In this document: piece after piece, positions 44,822-54,953 of the stretch
Numbering within the stretch: the first letter of the stretch is position 1
Layout of the letters: each line of letters begins with the position of its first letter
Assembly (NCBI GenBank): GCA_025267735.1
Contig: CM046294.1
Span: 19,774,162-19,838,161 of the forward strand
Direction: 5' to 3'
Length of the DNA stretch: 64,000 bases
Source of the DNA: Mactra quadrangularis
Taxonomy: Eukaryota > Mollusca > Bivalvia > Venerida > Mactridae
Made by a program: the position numbers and the translations under genes
The notes under the pieces: model-generated
Seen by the model: only the letters and a program-made list of their open reading frames with translations
What the model was told of the DNA's origin: nothing
The model's database searches: none

Positions 44822-45142
44822 GTTATGCAATGGTCAACTAATATCTATTATAGCAAGATTTCTTTACCTCTTGGCTTCTCGATTTTGTTTTTATGTTTGT
44901 GGCTTCAAAAAATAATGCTTTTTTTGCTGTGTGATAGGTCTATGTTTTGACTGATGCTTTTCCGGATATGTTTGCTACCATATTTGTTAATTCACAGTTC
45001 ATAACTTGTTAAATTGCTGATTTGGAACTAATACGGCTGTATAGAGCTCATTTAAAACCCGCTACAAAGCAATCATACCACACACATTTGCACATGGCAA
45101 AGATCTCATCCAACTAGACTATGAATTAAGACCACTGGATGT
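44822..45142. other. no supported feature
   Basis: AT-rich, nothing recognised. Confidence 0.5.
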
Positions 45143-45377
45143 AGGAGCAGTGGTCCAGTGGTAGGACGCGCGCTTAGGGATCAAGAGGTCCTGAGTTCGA
45201 ATCCCACCAGGGGTACTGCTAATTTCCTTGAGCAAGAAATTTACCTGCAATTGCTTCACTCCACCCAGGTGTAAATGGGTACCTGCAAGGGTGGTATAAT
45301 TCCGCTGCGCCAATTTGTCGGCTGCACTAATAAGCGGAGTAAAAAGACTCCCCAGGGAGATTGATAGATAGATACCA
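45143..45377 (+). mobile_element. SINE-2, copy 2
   Basis: Head 'gcagtggtccagtggtagga' and B box GAGTTCGAATCCC, body 'tttccttgagcaagaaattt', 'gtaaatgggtacctgcaagg', end 'ccccagggagattgatagat' with a (GATA)n tail. Its reverse strand gives the artefact frame GGIRTQDLLIPKRASYHWTT. Confidence 0.85.
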
Positions 45378-45606
45378 GTAGCCCAGTGACCAGGGGTAAT
45401 TGCTGTAAAGTCGGTGAACGTGCGTAAGCATGAAACTTAGACTATAAAATGAAATTACATTTTTTTACATTTTTTACACTGGATATGATTTATAGTCCCT
45501 GTCAATGCACGTACAGACACCGTGAAATTACCAAGGTTTTTTAGGGGTGCAATTTGACCCAGTGAGACAAATTACATCAGATTCAATGACTGGAATCAAA
45601 GTCATT

Positions 45607-45655
45607 TTACGTTTTTCCATGAAATGCTAAAAATATATTTCATGGAAAAACGTAA
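45607..45655. repeat. perfect 19-bp stem-loop
   Basis: TTACGTTTTTCCATGAAAT (45607-45625) is exactly inverted at 45637-45655 with an 11-base loop. Nothing in the surroundings explains it; possibly a minimal foldback element. Confidence 0.85.
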
Positions 45656-45714
45656 TATGATATATATAGGTTAACATCAGAGCATACATGTTTAGTTTAA
45701 CCTTGTTCGTCTAC

Positions 45715-45853
45715 ATATGGTGGCCCATTACTGCCATCAGATAAACACGTAACTAACATGTTATATTTATAATTAAGTGATTAACTAGTAAAGTAAATAG
45801 ATAACCACTCACCAGTAAGCGATTTTAAATAAGTAGTAAAAAATTAACTAGCA
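45715..45853. repeat. TTAAC-rich repeat, unit left of the LINE
   Basis: 'ggtggcccattactgccatc', 'cacgtaactaacatgttata' and 'gtaaatagataaccactcac' are shared with the tandem units at 48265-48670. It ends exactly at the (TGTTC)n tail of the minus-strand LINE. Confidence 0.7.
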
Positions 45854-45854
45854 G

Positions 45855-46500
45855 AACAGAACAGAACAAAACTTTTATTAACATTCACAAGTTATATAAA
45901 TAACAATATGTGAGAAGTAAGTACATATTCATATACATAGAAATATTATACTAATTTATGAGAAGGGTGTTTACATTTAGAAAGAGAAAGGGAAGTGGTT
46001 TAGCTTATATCTAAGAAAGATAAGAAACAGAAAATGAGAAGGGGAGATAACATCAAAATTTATTTAAGATTATCCTTATAAAGGAACAAAGTTTTGTTAA
46101 CTCAATTTTGGAAGATGACGACAATAAAGATTTAAAGGTGTTTTCTGGATCAATAGTAAAATTTTGATAGCCAAGGTATTTTGCTCTTTCACCTTTTTGA
46201 GATTTGCAATGTAGTAAGTATTGAATTTCACTGCCGACTAGACCGTCATTACAAAGTGTGCAAAGTCTATTATCGTAAGGTGTCCCGTCGTGACGTCCTG
46301 CCTCAATAGGTAAAAAGTGATTAGCGGTTCTATATTTAAATAGAGTGATACTATCATTTGTGTCTAACAGCGTAAATATTGTTCAAAAGAAATTTGGTCT
46401 TTAAACTTCAGATAAGATAACCCTTTATTAGACTGGGATAGTTTTGTATGGAAAGCTTTGACTGTCTTATACGCACATTCACAAACGTTGTTATGTTGAA
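45855..46500 (-). pseudogene. LINE 3' end with C-terminal coding region (frameshifted)
   Basis: Minus strand, from about 46500: HNNVCECAYKTVKAFHTKL and SYLKFKDQISFEQYL, then a frameshift near 46370, then FKYRTANHFLPIEAGRHDGT, DNRLCTLCNDGLVGSEIQYL, LHCKS, KLCSFIR and a stop at 46053. The order (Y.F...F..YL, RT.NH.LP.E.GR..G, R.C..C, GDE..YLL.C, LC.FI) is typical of the C-terminus of non-LTR elements in marine invertebrates. The 3' UTR ends at 45855 in (TGTTC)n. RT and endonuclease are absent; a 42-bp array takes their place. Distinct in sequence from the LINEs at 14.4 and 36 kb. Confidence 0.85.
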
Positions 46501-47215
46501 ATAACATTATATCAAGTAGTTTGTTCATTATATTGAGTGCTCTCTTCATTATACTCGGTGGTTTGTTCATTATATGAAGTGCTTCTTTCAATATATAAAG
46601 TGGTTTGATCATTATACCCGGTGGTTTGATCATTATATTGAGTGCATTCTTTAATATATGAAGTGGTTTGATCATTATACAAAGTACATTCTTCATTATA
46701 CTCGGTGGTTAAATTATTACATTGAGTGTTTTCATTATACTCGGTGGTTTGATCATTATACTGAGTGCATTCTTCATTATACGCGGTGGTTTGATCATTA
46801 TACTGAGTACATTCTTCATTATACTCGGTGGTTTGATCATTATATAAAGTGCATTCTTCATTATATTCGGTGGTTTGATCATTATACTGAGTACATTCGT
46901 CATTATATTCGGTGGTTTGATCAATATACTGAGTGCATACTTCATTATATTCGGTGGTTTGATCATTATACTGAGTACATTCGTCATTATATTCGGTGGT
47001 TTCATCATTTTATAAAGTGCTTTCTTCATTATATTCGGTGGTTTTATCATTATATAAAGTACATTCTTCATTATATTCGGTGGTTTTATCATTATATAAA
47101 GTGCAGTCTTCATTATATTCGGTGGTTTGATCATTATACTGAGTGCTTTCTTCATTATACTCGGTGGTTTCGTCATTATACTGAGTGCATTCTTCATTAT
47201 ACTCGGTGGTTTGAG
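46495..47215. repeat. 42-bp minisatellite, left array, about 17 units
   Basis: Unit TCGGTGGTTTGATCATTATA followed by CTGAGTGCATTCTTCATTAT and AC. Because 42 is a multiple of 3 and the unit lacks stops in several frames, long frames appear on both strands (228 codons at 46658-47344 plus; 169 codons at 46709-47218 minus). They are by-products. Units alternate in the words TATATAAAGTGC and TATACTGAGTGC. The array runs inverted to the one at 47515-48120. Confidence 0.95.
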
Positions 47216-47328
47216 CATTTAAAGTCATGGAGTGAAAGTAAAGACACGATATCCGGAGTAATCTTTTGTTCTTCAAACAACGTTATTTTATCCATTCCGA
47301 AACCACATTTTTCTAAGATTTTTTGCAT
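47216..47328 (-). CDS. putative SAM-like N-terminal coding segment (exon remnant)
   Basis: From ATG at 47326-47328 the minus strand encodes about 38 residues of mixed composition: MQKILEKCGFGMDKI, LFEEQKITPDIVSLLSLHDF, then KCSN where the 42-bp array begins. The LE(K/Q)xGx..I..F.E.(K/E)IT..IV..L...D pattern resembles the first helices of SAM-like domains in multigene or transposon-linked proteins of molluscs and cnidarians. That comparison is from memory. In the same frame a stop follows inside the first repeat unit, so the product is truncated or the unit boundary hides a splice site. It could be a piece of a transposon gene. Confidence 0.35.
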
Positions 47329-47514
47329 TTTGTTGGTTTTTTAAATGTGAAAGTTGCACGTGCCAGTTTCTTGAGAACATCAGCATACATAAAAGCAATT
47401 AAATCGCACTTTTGGTGATATATAAGGACAGTTTTACATAATATAATCCTCAATTCACATCATATAAAGACATCTTGACTTAGCATAGGGTACCATCGAC
47501 ACAATATAATGACC
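47329..47514. other. spacer between inverted arrays
   Basis: No repeat or coding signal recognised upstream of the SAM-like segment. 'catcatataaagacatc' near the right end begins to resemble the array. Confidence 0.5.
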
Positions 47515-48120
47515 AAACCACAGAATATAATGAAGAATGCACCTTATATAATGCTCAAACCACCGAGTATAATGAAGAAAGCACTCAATATAATGTTCAA
47601 ACCACCGAGTATATTGTAGAAAGTACTCAATATAATGACCAAACCACCCAGTATAATGGAGAATGCACTCAGTATAATGTTCAAACAACCGAGTATAATA
47701 AAGAATGCACTCAATATAATGTTCAAACCACCGAGTATAATGAAGAATGCACTCAGTATAATGACGAAACCACCGAGTATAATGGAGAATGCACTTTATA
47801 TAATGACGAAACCACCGAGTACAATGTATAATGAAGAATGCACTTTATATAATGATCTAACCACCGAGTATAATGAAGAAAGCACTCAGTAAAATGACGA
47901 AACCACTCAGTATAATGAAAAATCCACCTTATATAATGACCAAACCACCGAATATAATGAAAAATCCACCTTATATAATGACCAAACCACCGAGTATAAT
48001 GAAGAAGCACTCAGTATAATGATCAAACCACCGAGTATAATGAAGAATGTACTCAATATAATGATCAAACCACCGAATATAATAAAGAAAGCACTCAATA
48101 TAATGAACTAACTACTTAAT
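47515..48120. repeat. 42-bp minisatellite, right array, inverted, about 14 units
   Basis: Unit GTATAATGAAGAATGCACTC followed by AGTATAATGATCAAACCACC and GA, the reverse complement of the left array's unit. One unit contains a short internal duplication near 47822-47830. The plus-strand frame (47635-47892) and minus frames are by-products. Confidence 0.95.
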
Positions 48121-48205
48121 ATAATGCTATTTCAACACAACAACGTTCGTTAATGTACATGTAAGACAGTCAAGGCTTTCCATAGTTTTGCATGCCAGTT
48201 TTGCT
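48121..48205 (+). pseudogene. LINE coding remnant beside the right array
   Basis: The plus strand can be read NNVR(stop)CTCKTVKAFHSFA, the counterpart of HNNVCECAYKTVKAFHTKL at 46500-46440 on the minus strand. Both arrays therefore lead into the same point of the same LINE. Homology fades after about 48205. Confidence 0.7.
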
Positions 48206-48264
48206 TATATTGATCAGTTAGTGTCCGTTAGCAAACTAACTACATTATAGTTAAATATTCTTTA

Positions 48265-48670
48265 TTAACTTATTAACTCGTTAGTTACATGGTAATCTGG
48301 TGGCAGAAATGTGTAACTAACAAGTTAAATTGGTAATTAAGTGGTGGTTACCTATTAAAGTAAATAGATAACCACTTACCAGTTAACGATTTTTGCTAAG
48401 TGGTAAATAATTACTTAGTTAGCTAACTAGTTAAACACGCCATTAACTCGTTATTTATATGGTTATCTGGCGACAGAAATGAGTAATTAACAAGTTATAT
48501 TGGTAAATAAGTGGTTAACTACTCGTTGTAAAGTAAATAGATAACCACTTGCCAGTTAGCAATTAAGTGGTTAATTGGTAATTAATTACTTAGTTAGCTA
48601 ACTAGTTAAACAGCAAACACGTCGTTAACTCGTTAGTTACGTGGTTATCTGGTGGCAGAAATGTGCCACC
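48265..48670. repeat. TTAAC-rich tandem repeat, about 2.2 units of 170-190 bp
   Basis: Each unit contains 'tggttatctggtggcagaaa', 'aacaagttaaattggtaa', 'aaagtaaatagataaccact' and 'tagttagctaactagttaaa'. The last partial unit ends in the near-palindrome TGGTGGCAGAAATGTGCCAC CA. Partner of 45715-45853 across the LINE/array block. Confidence 0.8.
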
Positions 48671-49129
48671 ATACCAACTTCTCTATTGAACCGATGTAGT
48701 TTATCTAGGGCATTCAAAACTACATTGTATACAAAAAAGCTATGAATATTTTATTCAAGTGTAATGCAGTCTATCTGCATACATCTCAGTTAATAACAAT
48801 GACGGTTGACTAACCAAACAAACTAACATGATCTTATTTTACAAGCATTTGCCAAACACTTGGTTACTCAACGAGACGACAATCTTTCTATATAAGACGA
48901 AAAGACGACATTAGAGTAGCTTTTGAAAGAAACTGTATGACCAATGATGATCCGAAATCATATCCCAATTGTATGACGTCAATATTGAATTGAAGTGCGC
49001 TAGCTGCATAGTTATGCAATATGCGAATTTATTTTTCAAAAAGTTTTCTTTCATTATTATAGATGAAATGATGAATGATTTGTAAATAGGAGCATGTTTT
49101 TGATAATGTTTTAGTTTTTACCAATTTAT
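48671..49129. other. no supported feature
   Basis: AT-rich, nothing recognised. Confidence 0.5.
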
Positions 49130-49315
49130 TTTAGCTTGATTATGAAACAAGTTCTTACAACTTAGATTTATCACCTTCGAGTCCCCAAATACTGAGCTAT
49201 TAGGATAATGTTTCTTGTTCAAGGAAACAACGGGGGTAGGTTTTTCATGGGATTCGGACCAACGTGGAGCTGGATATCCAATGATTACCAGACCAACGTC
49301 GTAACCGCTCGTGAT
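49130..49315 (-). mobile_element. SINE-1 copy, head damaged
   Basis: Minus strand from 'gcggttacgacgttggtctg' through 'ttgtttccttgaacaagaaa' to the tail 'gtttcataatcaagc'. Confidence 0.8.
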
Positions 49316-49758
49316 ATGCGAGATTCCATTATAGCTCTATTATTCCTACTTCGTTAATAACTTTGAATCTAAATTGTCGTATTCTTTTTTGTATATAGGG
49401 TCTAAAGACACATGATCTACATCAATTATGTATAAGGCAAACACGAACATGCTTTCCGACGATTCCTCTTTTTATAGACAAATCATGAAATGCCATTACA
49501 TAGCACATAAAATAAACACTATCTCAATCGCAGAAAATTTCAAAAGAGGCCCCATGATTATTGAGTGTTAACTGTACATGTACTTTCAAATCTTCCACAC
49601 AAAAATTGAATCGAACAGTAAGCTAGGTCATTTGCCATGAATGACTTGAACAGAGGATGCAGAAAAACATATTTATGTACTTTATTTTGTTATTTTCCAC
49701 TGTTGAAAGAATTTGATGAGAAAACTGAAGTTGGTTTGCATTCTGAAGATCACATGAC
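49316..49758. other. no supported feature
   Basis: AT-rich, nothing recognised. Confidence 0.5.
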
Positions 49759-49760
49759 TA

Positions 49761-50133
49761 CAGTACCCACCAAAAGTTTGGAGACAAAGAAAATTCAATA
49801 AAAGTTTTAAATTTCATTGATTTCGGTAGGAAACATTATTTTCAAAACATTTATTTAATATGATTGATGATTAACTGGAAACAATTAAGATACTTAAGAC
49901 TTAAGATTTTAAGTATCTGATATCCCAAAGCCTCGGAAACCAAAGTCAACGTAATTCTTTTCTATAACAAAGATATTAAGCTATTTTGGTAGTCTCAACT
50001 TCAAATAATACCATAACAAAAATTATTAGCATAACTAAAAAGCATTTCAAAATAATTGGTAATCCAATTATTAATACAACCTATGTAGTTGGCTTACAAA
50101 GTGAATATATGTTCAAACTTTTGGTGGGTACTG
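49761..50133 (+). mobile_element. Tc1/mariner-type MITE, family CAGTACCC, copy 3
   Basis: Ends CAGTACCCACCAAAAGTTTG and CAAACTTTTGGTGGGTACTG, flanked by TA (49759-49760, 50134-50135). Includes a short AAGTATCT / AGATACTT inverted pair near 49885-49920. Confidence 0.9.
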
Positions 50134-50135
50134 TA

Positions 50136-50384
50136 TATACCACATAATATTCATCCGTGTGTATTACCTTTCAAATATTTATTTTTCACAAAATGTCACT
50201 ATCGTAGTGATCGTAAGAATGTAAAAGTCAATTTACGGTGATGAATAAACATGTATTTGAAAACCATGATAAGTAATTACAAAACATAATATTTCACGTT
50301 ACATGTAATCATTTTTCATGGATTATATTTATACAAAAATATACTGTATTACGGGAACTCTACCTTAAAAATAAGTTAATCTTT
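50136..50384. other. no supported feature
   Basis: AT-rich spacer. Confidence 0.5.
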
Positions 50385-50672
50385 TTTGGTTCGGTTTTAG
50401 GCCATGGCAACACATTCTATAGGTCATATAACTCAATGTTCCTGGAAAGGCTAAAGCTCTGGATTTACATATAGCTGTTAACCAACTACTAGGCCCATAC
50501 TTTCGTCAGTGACTGACAACTGCCCTACATGAGAATCATTGGTAGAAGTAAGAATGACCGTATATATAATTTCATCGACAAGCTCCACGAAAGTTTGCCT
50601 CGCCCGGGAACCAAACCCACGACCCCTAAATCAGTTGACTTGCGTGCTACCAACTGAGCTAGCCGGGCGGCT
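50385..50672 (-). mobile_element. SINE-3, nearly full-length
   Basis: Minus strand: head CGGCTAGCTCAGTTGGTAGC, B box GGGTTTGGTTCCC, body through 'ccaatgattctcatgtaggg' and 'ccagagctttagcctttcca', tail 'ccatggcctaaaaccgaacc'. Confidence 0.9.
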
Positions 50673-51449
50673 TAAGTTATTCTTTATGAAATGAATATGA
50701 CATTTGTTATCATTATTTTATAGATGTAATCAAACACCTACTCTTATTTTCGTTCTATTTAAGGAATGAAATTAAAGTATTTCATTTCATGGACAGGTAA
50801 AGGTAAACAAATATGTTAACAAAGGACAAAGTTGGCGTATTTTATGTCTTCTTGGAAGAGAGCGAAAAAACGACAGTTTAACATCAAGGTCATATTAAAT
50901 ATTGTATTATTTGTAGAGCTACAGTACACGATAATACGTACGTATTAATAAACGTGCTCCAGTTACAATACAATACATCGTGTGCATGGGTAATTAATTA
51001 AACAATATAGCTGCCTCACTTCCCAGACAATGTAGAAACAAGAGAGCATAGATGATCCGGTATCATTCACCTGAGTGTAAATGAGGTTTGCTGAAAATTG
51101 GCGCACAGATATGACATCAAATGTGTTGGGTAGCTTTTTCTTTGATTTGATCTAGTTGCATTGCTTTTGCCCTTATATATGATCAATGATCGAACTTCGC
51201 CCAGAGTTGACCAGATTGGCGCGAAAATGTTTCCCCTAGTGCGTAAACTGTAAAGTGTTGAAGAGACACGACCTAACAAGTTTGCATAGCTTAGTTAAAG
51301 CATTAGATTCACGGGTGAGCTAAAATTCTGAACTATAGAAGTTATAAACCTAGTTTATTGACTATCGTAGATACAAATAGTGGGGCAAGGTTATATGTAA
51401 TGTCATTGAAATGTATTGTGCATGCTGCAATGACAAACTAACCACACCC
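50673..51449. other. no supported feature
   Basis: The frame at 51067-51279 lacks family features; nothing else recognised. Confidence 0.5.
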
Positions 51450-51614
51450 ATGGGAGGATCCAGCGAGGGTCAGGGGGGTTCGGATGGTTATGTAGTTTTT
51501 ATTATCAATATGTTGCATTTTTTCTGCAAAATGTGTATAATTTGGTAGTGGTTCGAGGTTCGGACCCCCTACAAAAGTTCGGACTCCTAGAAAAAAATCC
51601 TGGATCCGACCCTG
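51450..51614 (-). mobile_element. hAT-type GGGGCGGATCCAGG family, copy 3 (internal deletion)
   Basis: Ends ATGGGAGGATCCAGCGAGGG and CCTGGATCCGACCCTG enclose only 'tatgtagtttttattatcaa', 'gtgtataatttggtagtggt' and 'gttcggactcctagaaa', i.e. about half of the other copies. Confidence 0.75.
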
Positions 51615-51844
51615 CACCGGATACGTTATTCGTCACTACTCTTTTAATCAAGGGAAGTTATTACTGCGGGGTGTTTGCTGCAAATTTTTAAACTAAACGC
51701 TACAGTACTTGTATGTTTTTACCATATGAAAAGGTTGATATTTTGCGAGCATGCGATCCGTGAATGTATCTAGCTAGTTATGTTACATTCTCAAACTGTG
51801 TTTTTAACCATTTAAACCATAAGTTTTTCGCCCTGAATCTGTGG
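51615..51844. other. no supported feature
   Basis: Spacer. Confidence 0.5.
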
Positions 51845-52287
51845 TAGGGATGCGATACAATATCGATACGTGGGGCCATGATACGTATCGTGGCCAAGAG
51901 CGATATATCGTGATACGACCTAATCAGGGGAAGTCACTGCGTTGTCGCCGTATTTTCAGTATTCGACAGGGTTTGCCGTATTCATTTAAGGAATATAATC
52001 TCTTGGGGTGTTAGTAAAACAATCACCAATTGTCTAGTTTATTCATAGACAATGTAAAATGATGTAAAGTAATACCTTTTCATCTTGAAACTTCATTTTT
52101 GTAGTAAATACAATTCACGACCCAACACTCTAGCCATAAATTTGTTTTCTTTGACTTCGACCCTTCTTCATTTATTGTAAACACCCGCTAGAAACAACTT
52201 CCAAGATGGCGGCTAATTGTTCGACGTAACGACAACAGTAAACCAATCGCGTGGCCGGTCTATCTTAATATGTCTATGAGTTTATTA

Positions 52288-52895
52288 GCTCATCTGAACA
52301 GGAAGTGCTCAAGGTGAGCTATTGTGTGAGGACTGGTCAGATGTGCGTGAATGTATGCGAGGGTGATGTGTGCGTGCATGCGTCCACCGTCAGGAATGTC
52401 TTTAAAACATATTTTTGTAAAAAAAAAACATAAGACATACAGTTACCAAAATGTAGTAAGTAGCATCACAGGAAAGTCCTTTACAAAGTCCTTTGAAAGT
52501 CCTTGGGGCCAATATTAACCCCGCCCTAGAGGTCAATTGGTTTAAATAAGGAGACGTTAAAAATTTTGTTTTCACTACATGTAACTGTATGGCCCAGAGC
52601 TTTTGTATTGAGGCATTACCTCAAGGTCCTCTACAAAAGGTAGTTCAAATAATCCCCCTAGGGTCAAAATTGGCCCTGCCCTAGAGGTTAGAAGTTTTAC
52701 ATAGAGTTATGTACAGAAATGTTGAAAAATCTTCTTCTTTTAAACTATTTTTGGCCTAGAGCTTTCATACTTGGTATGTAGCATGACCTTAAGATCACAG
52801 TTTTCATACAGTTAAAATAAAAGGGTTACACGATTTTGTGTCAGAATCTAGTTCTTAGGTGAGCAGTCCATGGACTAAAGGACCCTCTTGTTTTA
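52288..52895 (+). mobile_element. GGTGAGC / GACCCTCTTGTTT repeat
   Basis: Opens TTAGCTCATCTGAACAGGAA, 'gtgctcaaggtgagctattg' and closes 'ttaggtgagcagtccatgga' ... 'ggaccctcttgttttataat'. Elements with this beginning and end are, from memory, abundant in bivalve genomes. The middle repeats 'agtcctt...ggccaatattaaccc' and 'ggtcaaaattggccctgccc'. No coding; class unknown. Confidence 0.6.
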
Positions 52896-52944
52896 TAATA
52901 ACCGATACAATCATCAGTAGTACATCGTATATATTCGAAAACTA

Positions 52945-53230
52945 GGTCGATACCCCAATTGGTAGCGCGCCGGGATTTGGAATCTCGTGCTCGAGGGGGT
53001 GCGGGTTTGAATCCCACGCGGGGAGGTTATACCCTTCCATGAAAATTTGACAATAACGTCGATTTTCCTACATTGATTAGATAATATGGAGAAGTTTCCG
53101 GCCTTGTGGAAGGGTAAGTGAGTACTGGTTATAGACAATTGTCCAGGAAAGCTAGGTTAGGTACGCTGGACGCCGGAAAATGACCTAAATTGTGTTGACA
53201 CGGCGTTAACTCCAATAAATAAATAATTAA
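52945..53230 (+). mobile_element. SINE-4, full-length
   Basis: Head GGTCGATACCCCAATTGGTA with B box GGGTTTGAATCCC, body 'gaaaatttgacaataacgtc', 'ccggccttgtggaagggtaa', tail 'ggttaggtacgctggacgcc...cacggcgttaactcc' and (AAAT)n. Confidence 0.9.
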
Positions 53231-53514
53231 ATAAGTATATATTCGAGGTTTACACACGGCCGATGAAATCAACAACAATGTTTAGCCTGATCCTCAGTGC
53301 TATTCTCCTACCCCTGTGTAAGAATGTAAATATTGTGAATGTTTGTATTTTTTACAATAACTGCCCGTATCGTATCGTATCGTAAATTGTCGTATTGTCT
53401 TCTTTCGTATTGATACGTATCGTATCGTGTGACGACCGTATCGTCTCATCCCTAGTGTGGCATAGCACAGTTTATGCAGGATATTAAGTTTAGTTACCAA
53501 CTTACCACACGGGC

Positions 53515-53712
53515 TTGTTTAACTCTTCCATGAAAATTTGACAATAATGTCGATTTTTCTTCATTTAAAGCGTATATGGAAAAGTTGTCGGCCTTGTGAA
53601 AAGGAATGTGAGTTCTCATTATAGACAGGGGTCCAGTAAAACTAAGTAACTTGAGCTGGCCTTCGTAAAATGATAGAATTCATGTAAACATGGTATTAAA
53701 CCCAATAAAAAT
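53515..53712 (+). mobile_element. SINE-4, head missing
   Basis: Body from 'ctcttccatgaaaatttgac' to the tail 'ggtattaaacccaataaaaa'; the tRNA-like part is replaced. Confidence 0.8.
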
Positions 53713-54484
53713 ATCTTTCTCGAAATGCATGGATATTGTTGCTAAAATGCAATCAAGTTATACACACGAGTAAGTAATCATTTATTAATTGTTTAGGGTC
53801 GATTTTCATTGGACGGCGACATTATACAAAAATCAAGATTTGAGCATTTTGTAGTCGACACCTGTTGCCTTAAGCCAATCAAAACGATTCATTCTATATC
53901 ACATGATAAGAAAATGGACGCCAAAAGTCAAACAAGGGGTGCATGAATAGACCTGTCGTCCACCATGTTTTTGTCGGGCGTCCTGTATGTACATAGTATA
54001 ACTGCAAAATAAAATTATCAATATAGGCTCGCAGAATGGCATTGTTAAAGTTATAGGACTCGTACCGCTGGACAATTCTAGAAAAACAATCAATGACATC
54101 TAAGACTTGGTACAGTTACACTTATCAACTGCGTTCAACAAAGTCTAACGATCTTCAGGCAATTCTAATAAGACTGTTTACTAACGAAGAATGGAGAACT
54201 AACAAAAAACGGTTATTGACATTTTCTGCAGTCAGAGAGTAGTTCTTGTAGCTCGGTTAACTGCGTTCAAATGTAATCCTGTCTTTAAAGGTTTTTGTCG
54301 TGTAAAGTCATAATGCGCTTAAACAATCCGTCCTTGACGCAATCGCTCTGTATGGAAAACTATTCTAAATATGTTTGAGCAATCATATTGCTGAGCAAAG
54401 GATAAAACACCGCGCAGAACATTAGTACAATTGTAATGTATATTAAAGCCACTATATGATGATATATTCATTAACTTACAGTAA
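53713..54484. other. no supported feature
   Basis: The frame at 53899-54099 lacks family features. Confidence 0.5.
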
Positions 54485-54905
54485 GATTGAAAACTGCGTT
54501 ACAACCACGAAGTTATCATAATAAAACATACATTAAAGACAAATTTAACAGTTCATTCAAACCATTCTGCTTTCTAAATTTGAGTTTGACGAAGTATCCA
54601 ATTCTTAAAAAAGTAGGGTACTTTTATAATAGCACTATATTCATTTACACGCTGATGTTTAATATACCTGTTCCAAAATAGAGTAAAAGCTTAATTATGT
54701 AATTCAGAGTAAGTTTTTTCTTCTCTAATAAGACTTCATCTTTAACATACTGTGATCAAAACTAATGTTTCAAGTATTGACAACCGAATTCTTCTTTCGG
54801 TTTCGATCTTCTTTCACTTTGAAATACAATAAATAGCAATATTTACATTTTTTTTTAATCTTGTTCATTAGAGTTGTTTAAAATAGCTAAATGTATTTTC
54901 TTTGC
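54485..54905 (-). repeat. dispersed repeat R1, copy 3
   Basis: The minus strand aligns with 900-1345 through 'aactctaatgaaca', 'gatcacagtatgttaaagat', 'gaacaggtatattaaacatc' and 'gaaagcagaatggtttga'. The plus-strand frame 54487-54681 falls in it. Confidence 0.7.
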
Positions 54906-54953
54906 TGTAAAAGAACAGTGTTACTTTTGATATAGGGGCTTTAAAGCCAAAAA

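Larger units (their letters stand above)
51845..53454. mobile_element. long hAT-type element with nested insertions
   Basis: Left end TAGGGATGCGATACAATATC and right end CGTATCGTCTCATCCCTA are roughly inverse, and both have CGATACG / CGTATCG blocks inside. Between them lie a GGTGAGC-type repeat (52288-52895) and a SINE-4 (52945-53230). Flanks share only TGTGG, so the target duplication is unproven. No transposase recognised. Confidence 0.5.

Noticed and set aside
45119..45313. 64-codon protein GGIRTQDLLIPKRASYHWTT...
   Set aside because: It is the reverse strand of the SINE-2 tRNA head, a common annotation artefact.
46658..47344. 228-codon plus and 169-codon minus open frames
   Set aside because: Both run through the 42-bp minisatellite and repeat a 14-residue peptide; frames are open on both strands at once, which real genes do not show.
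52914..53138. 74-codon protein with a RGIQTRTPSSTRFQIPARYQ segment
   Set aside because: Reverse strand of the SINE-4 head.
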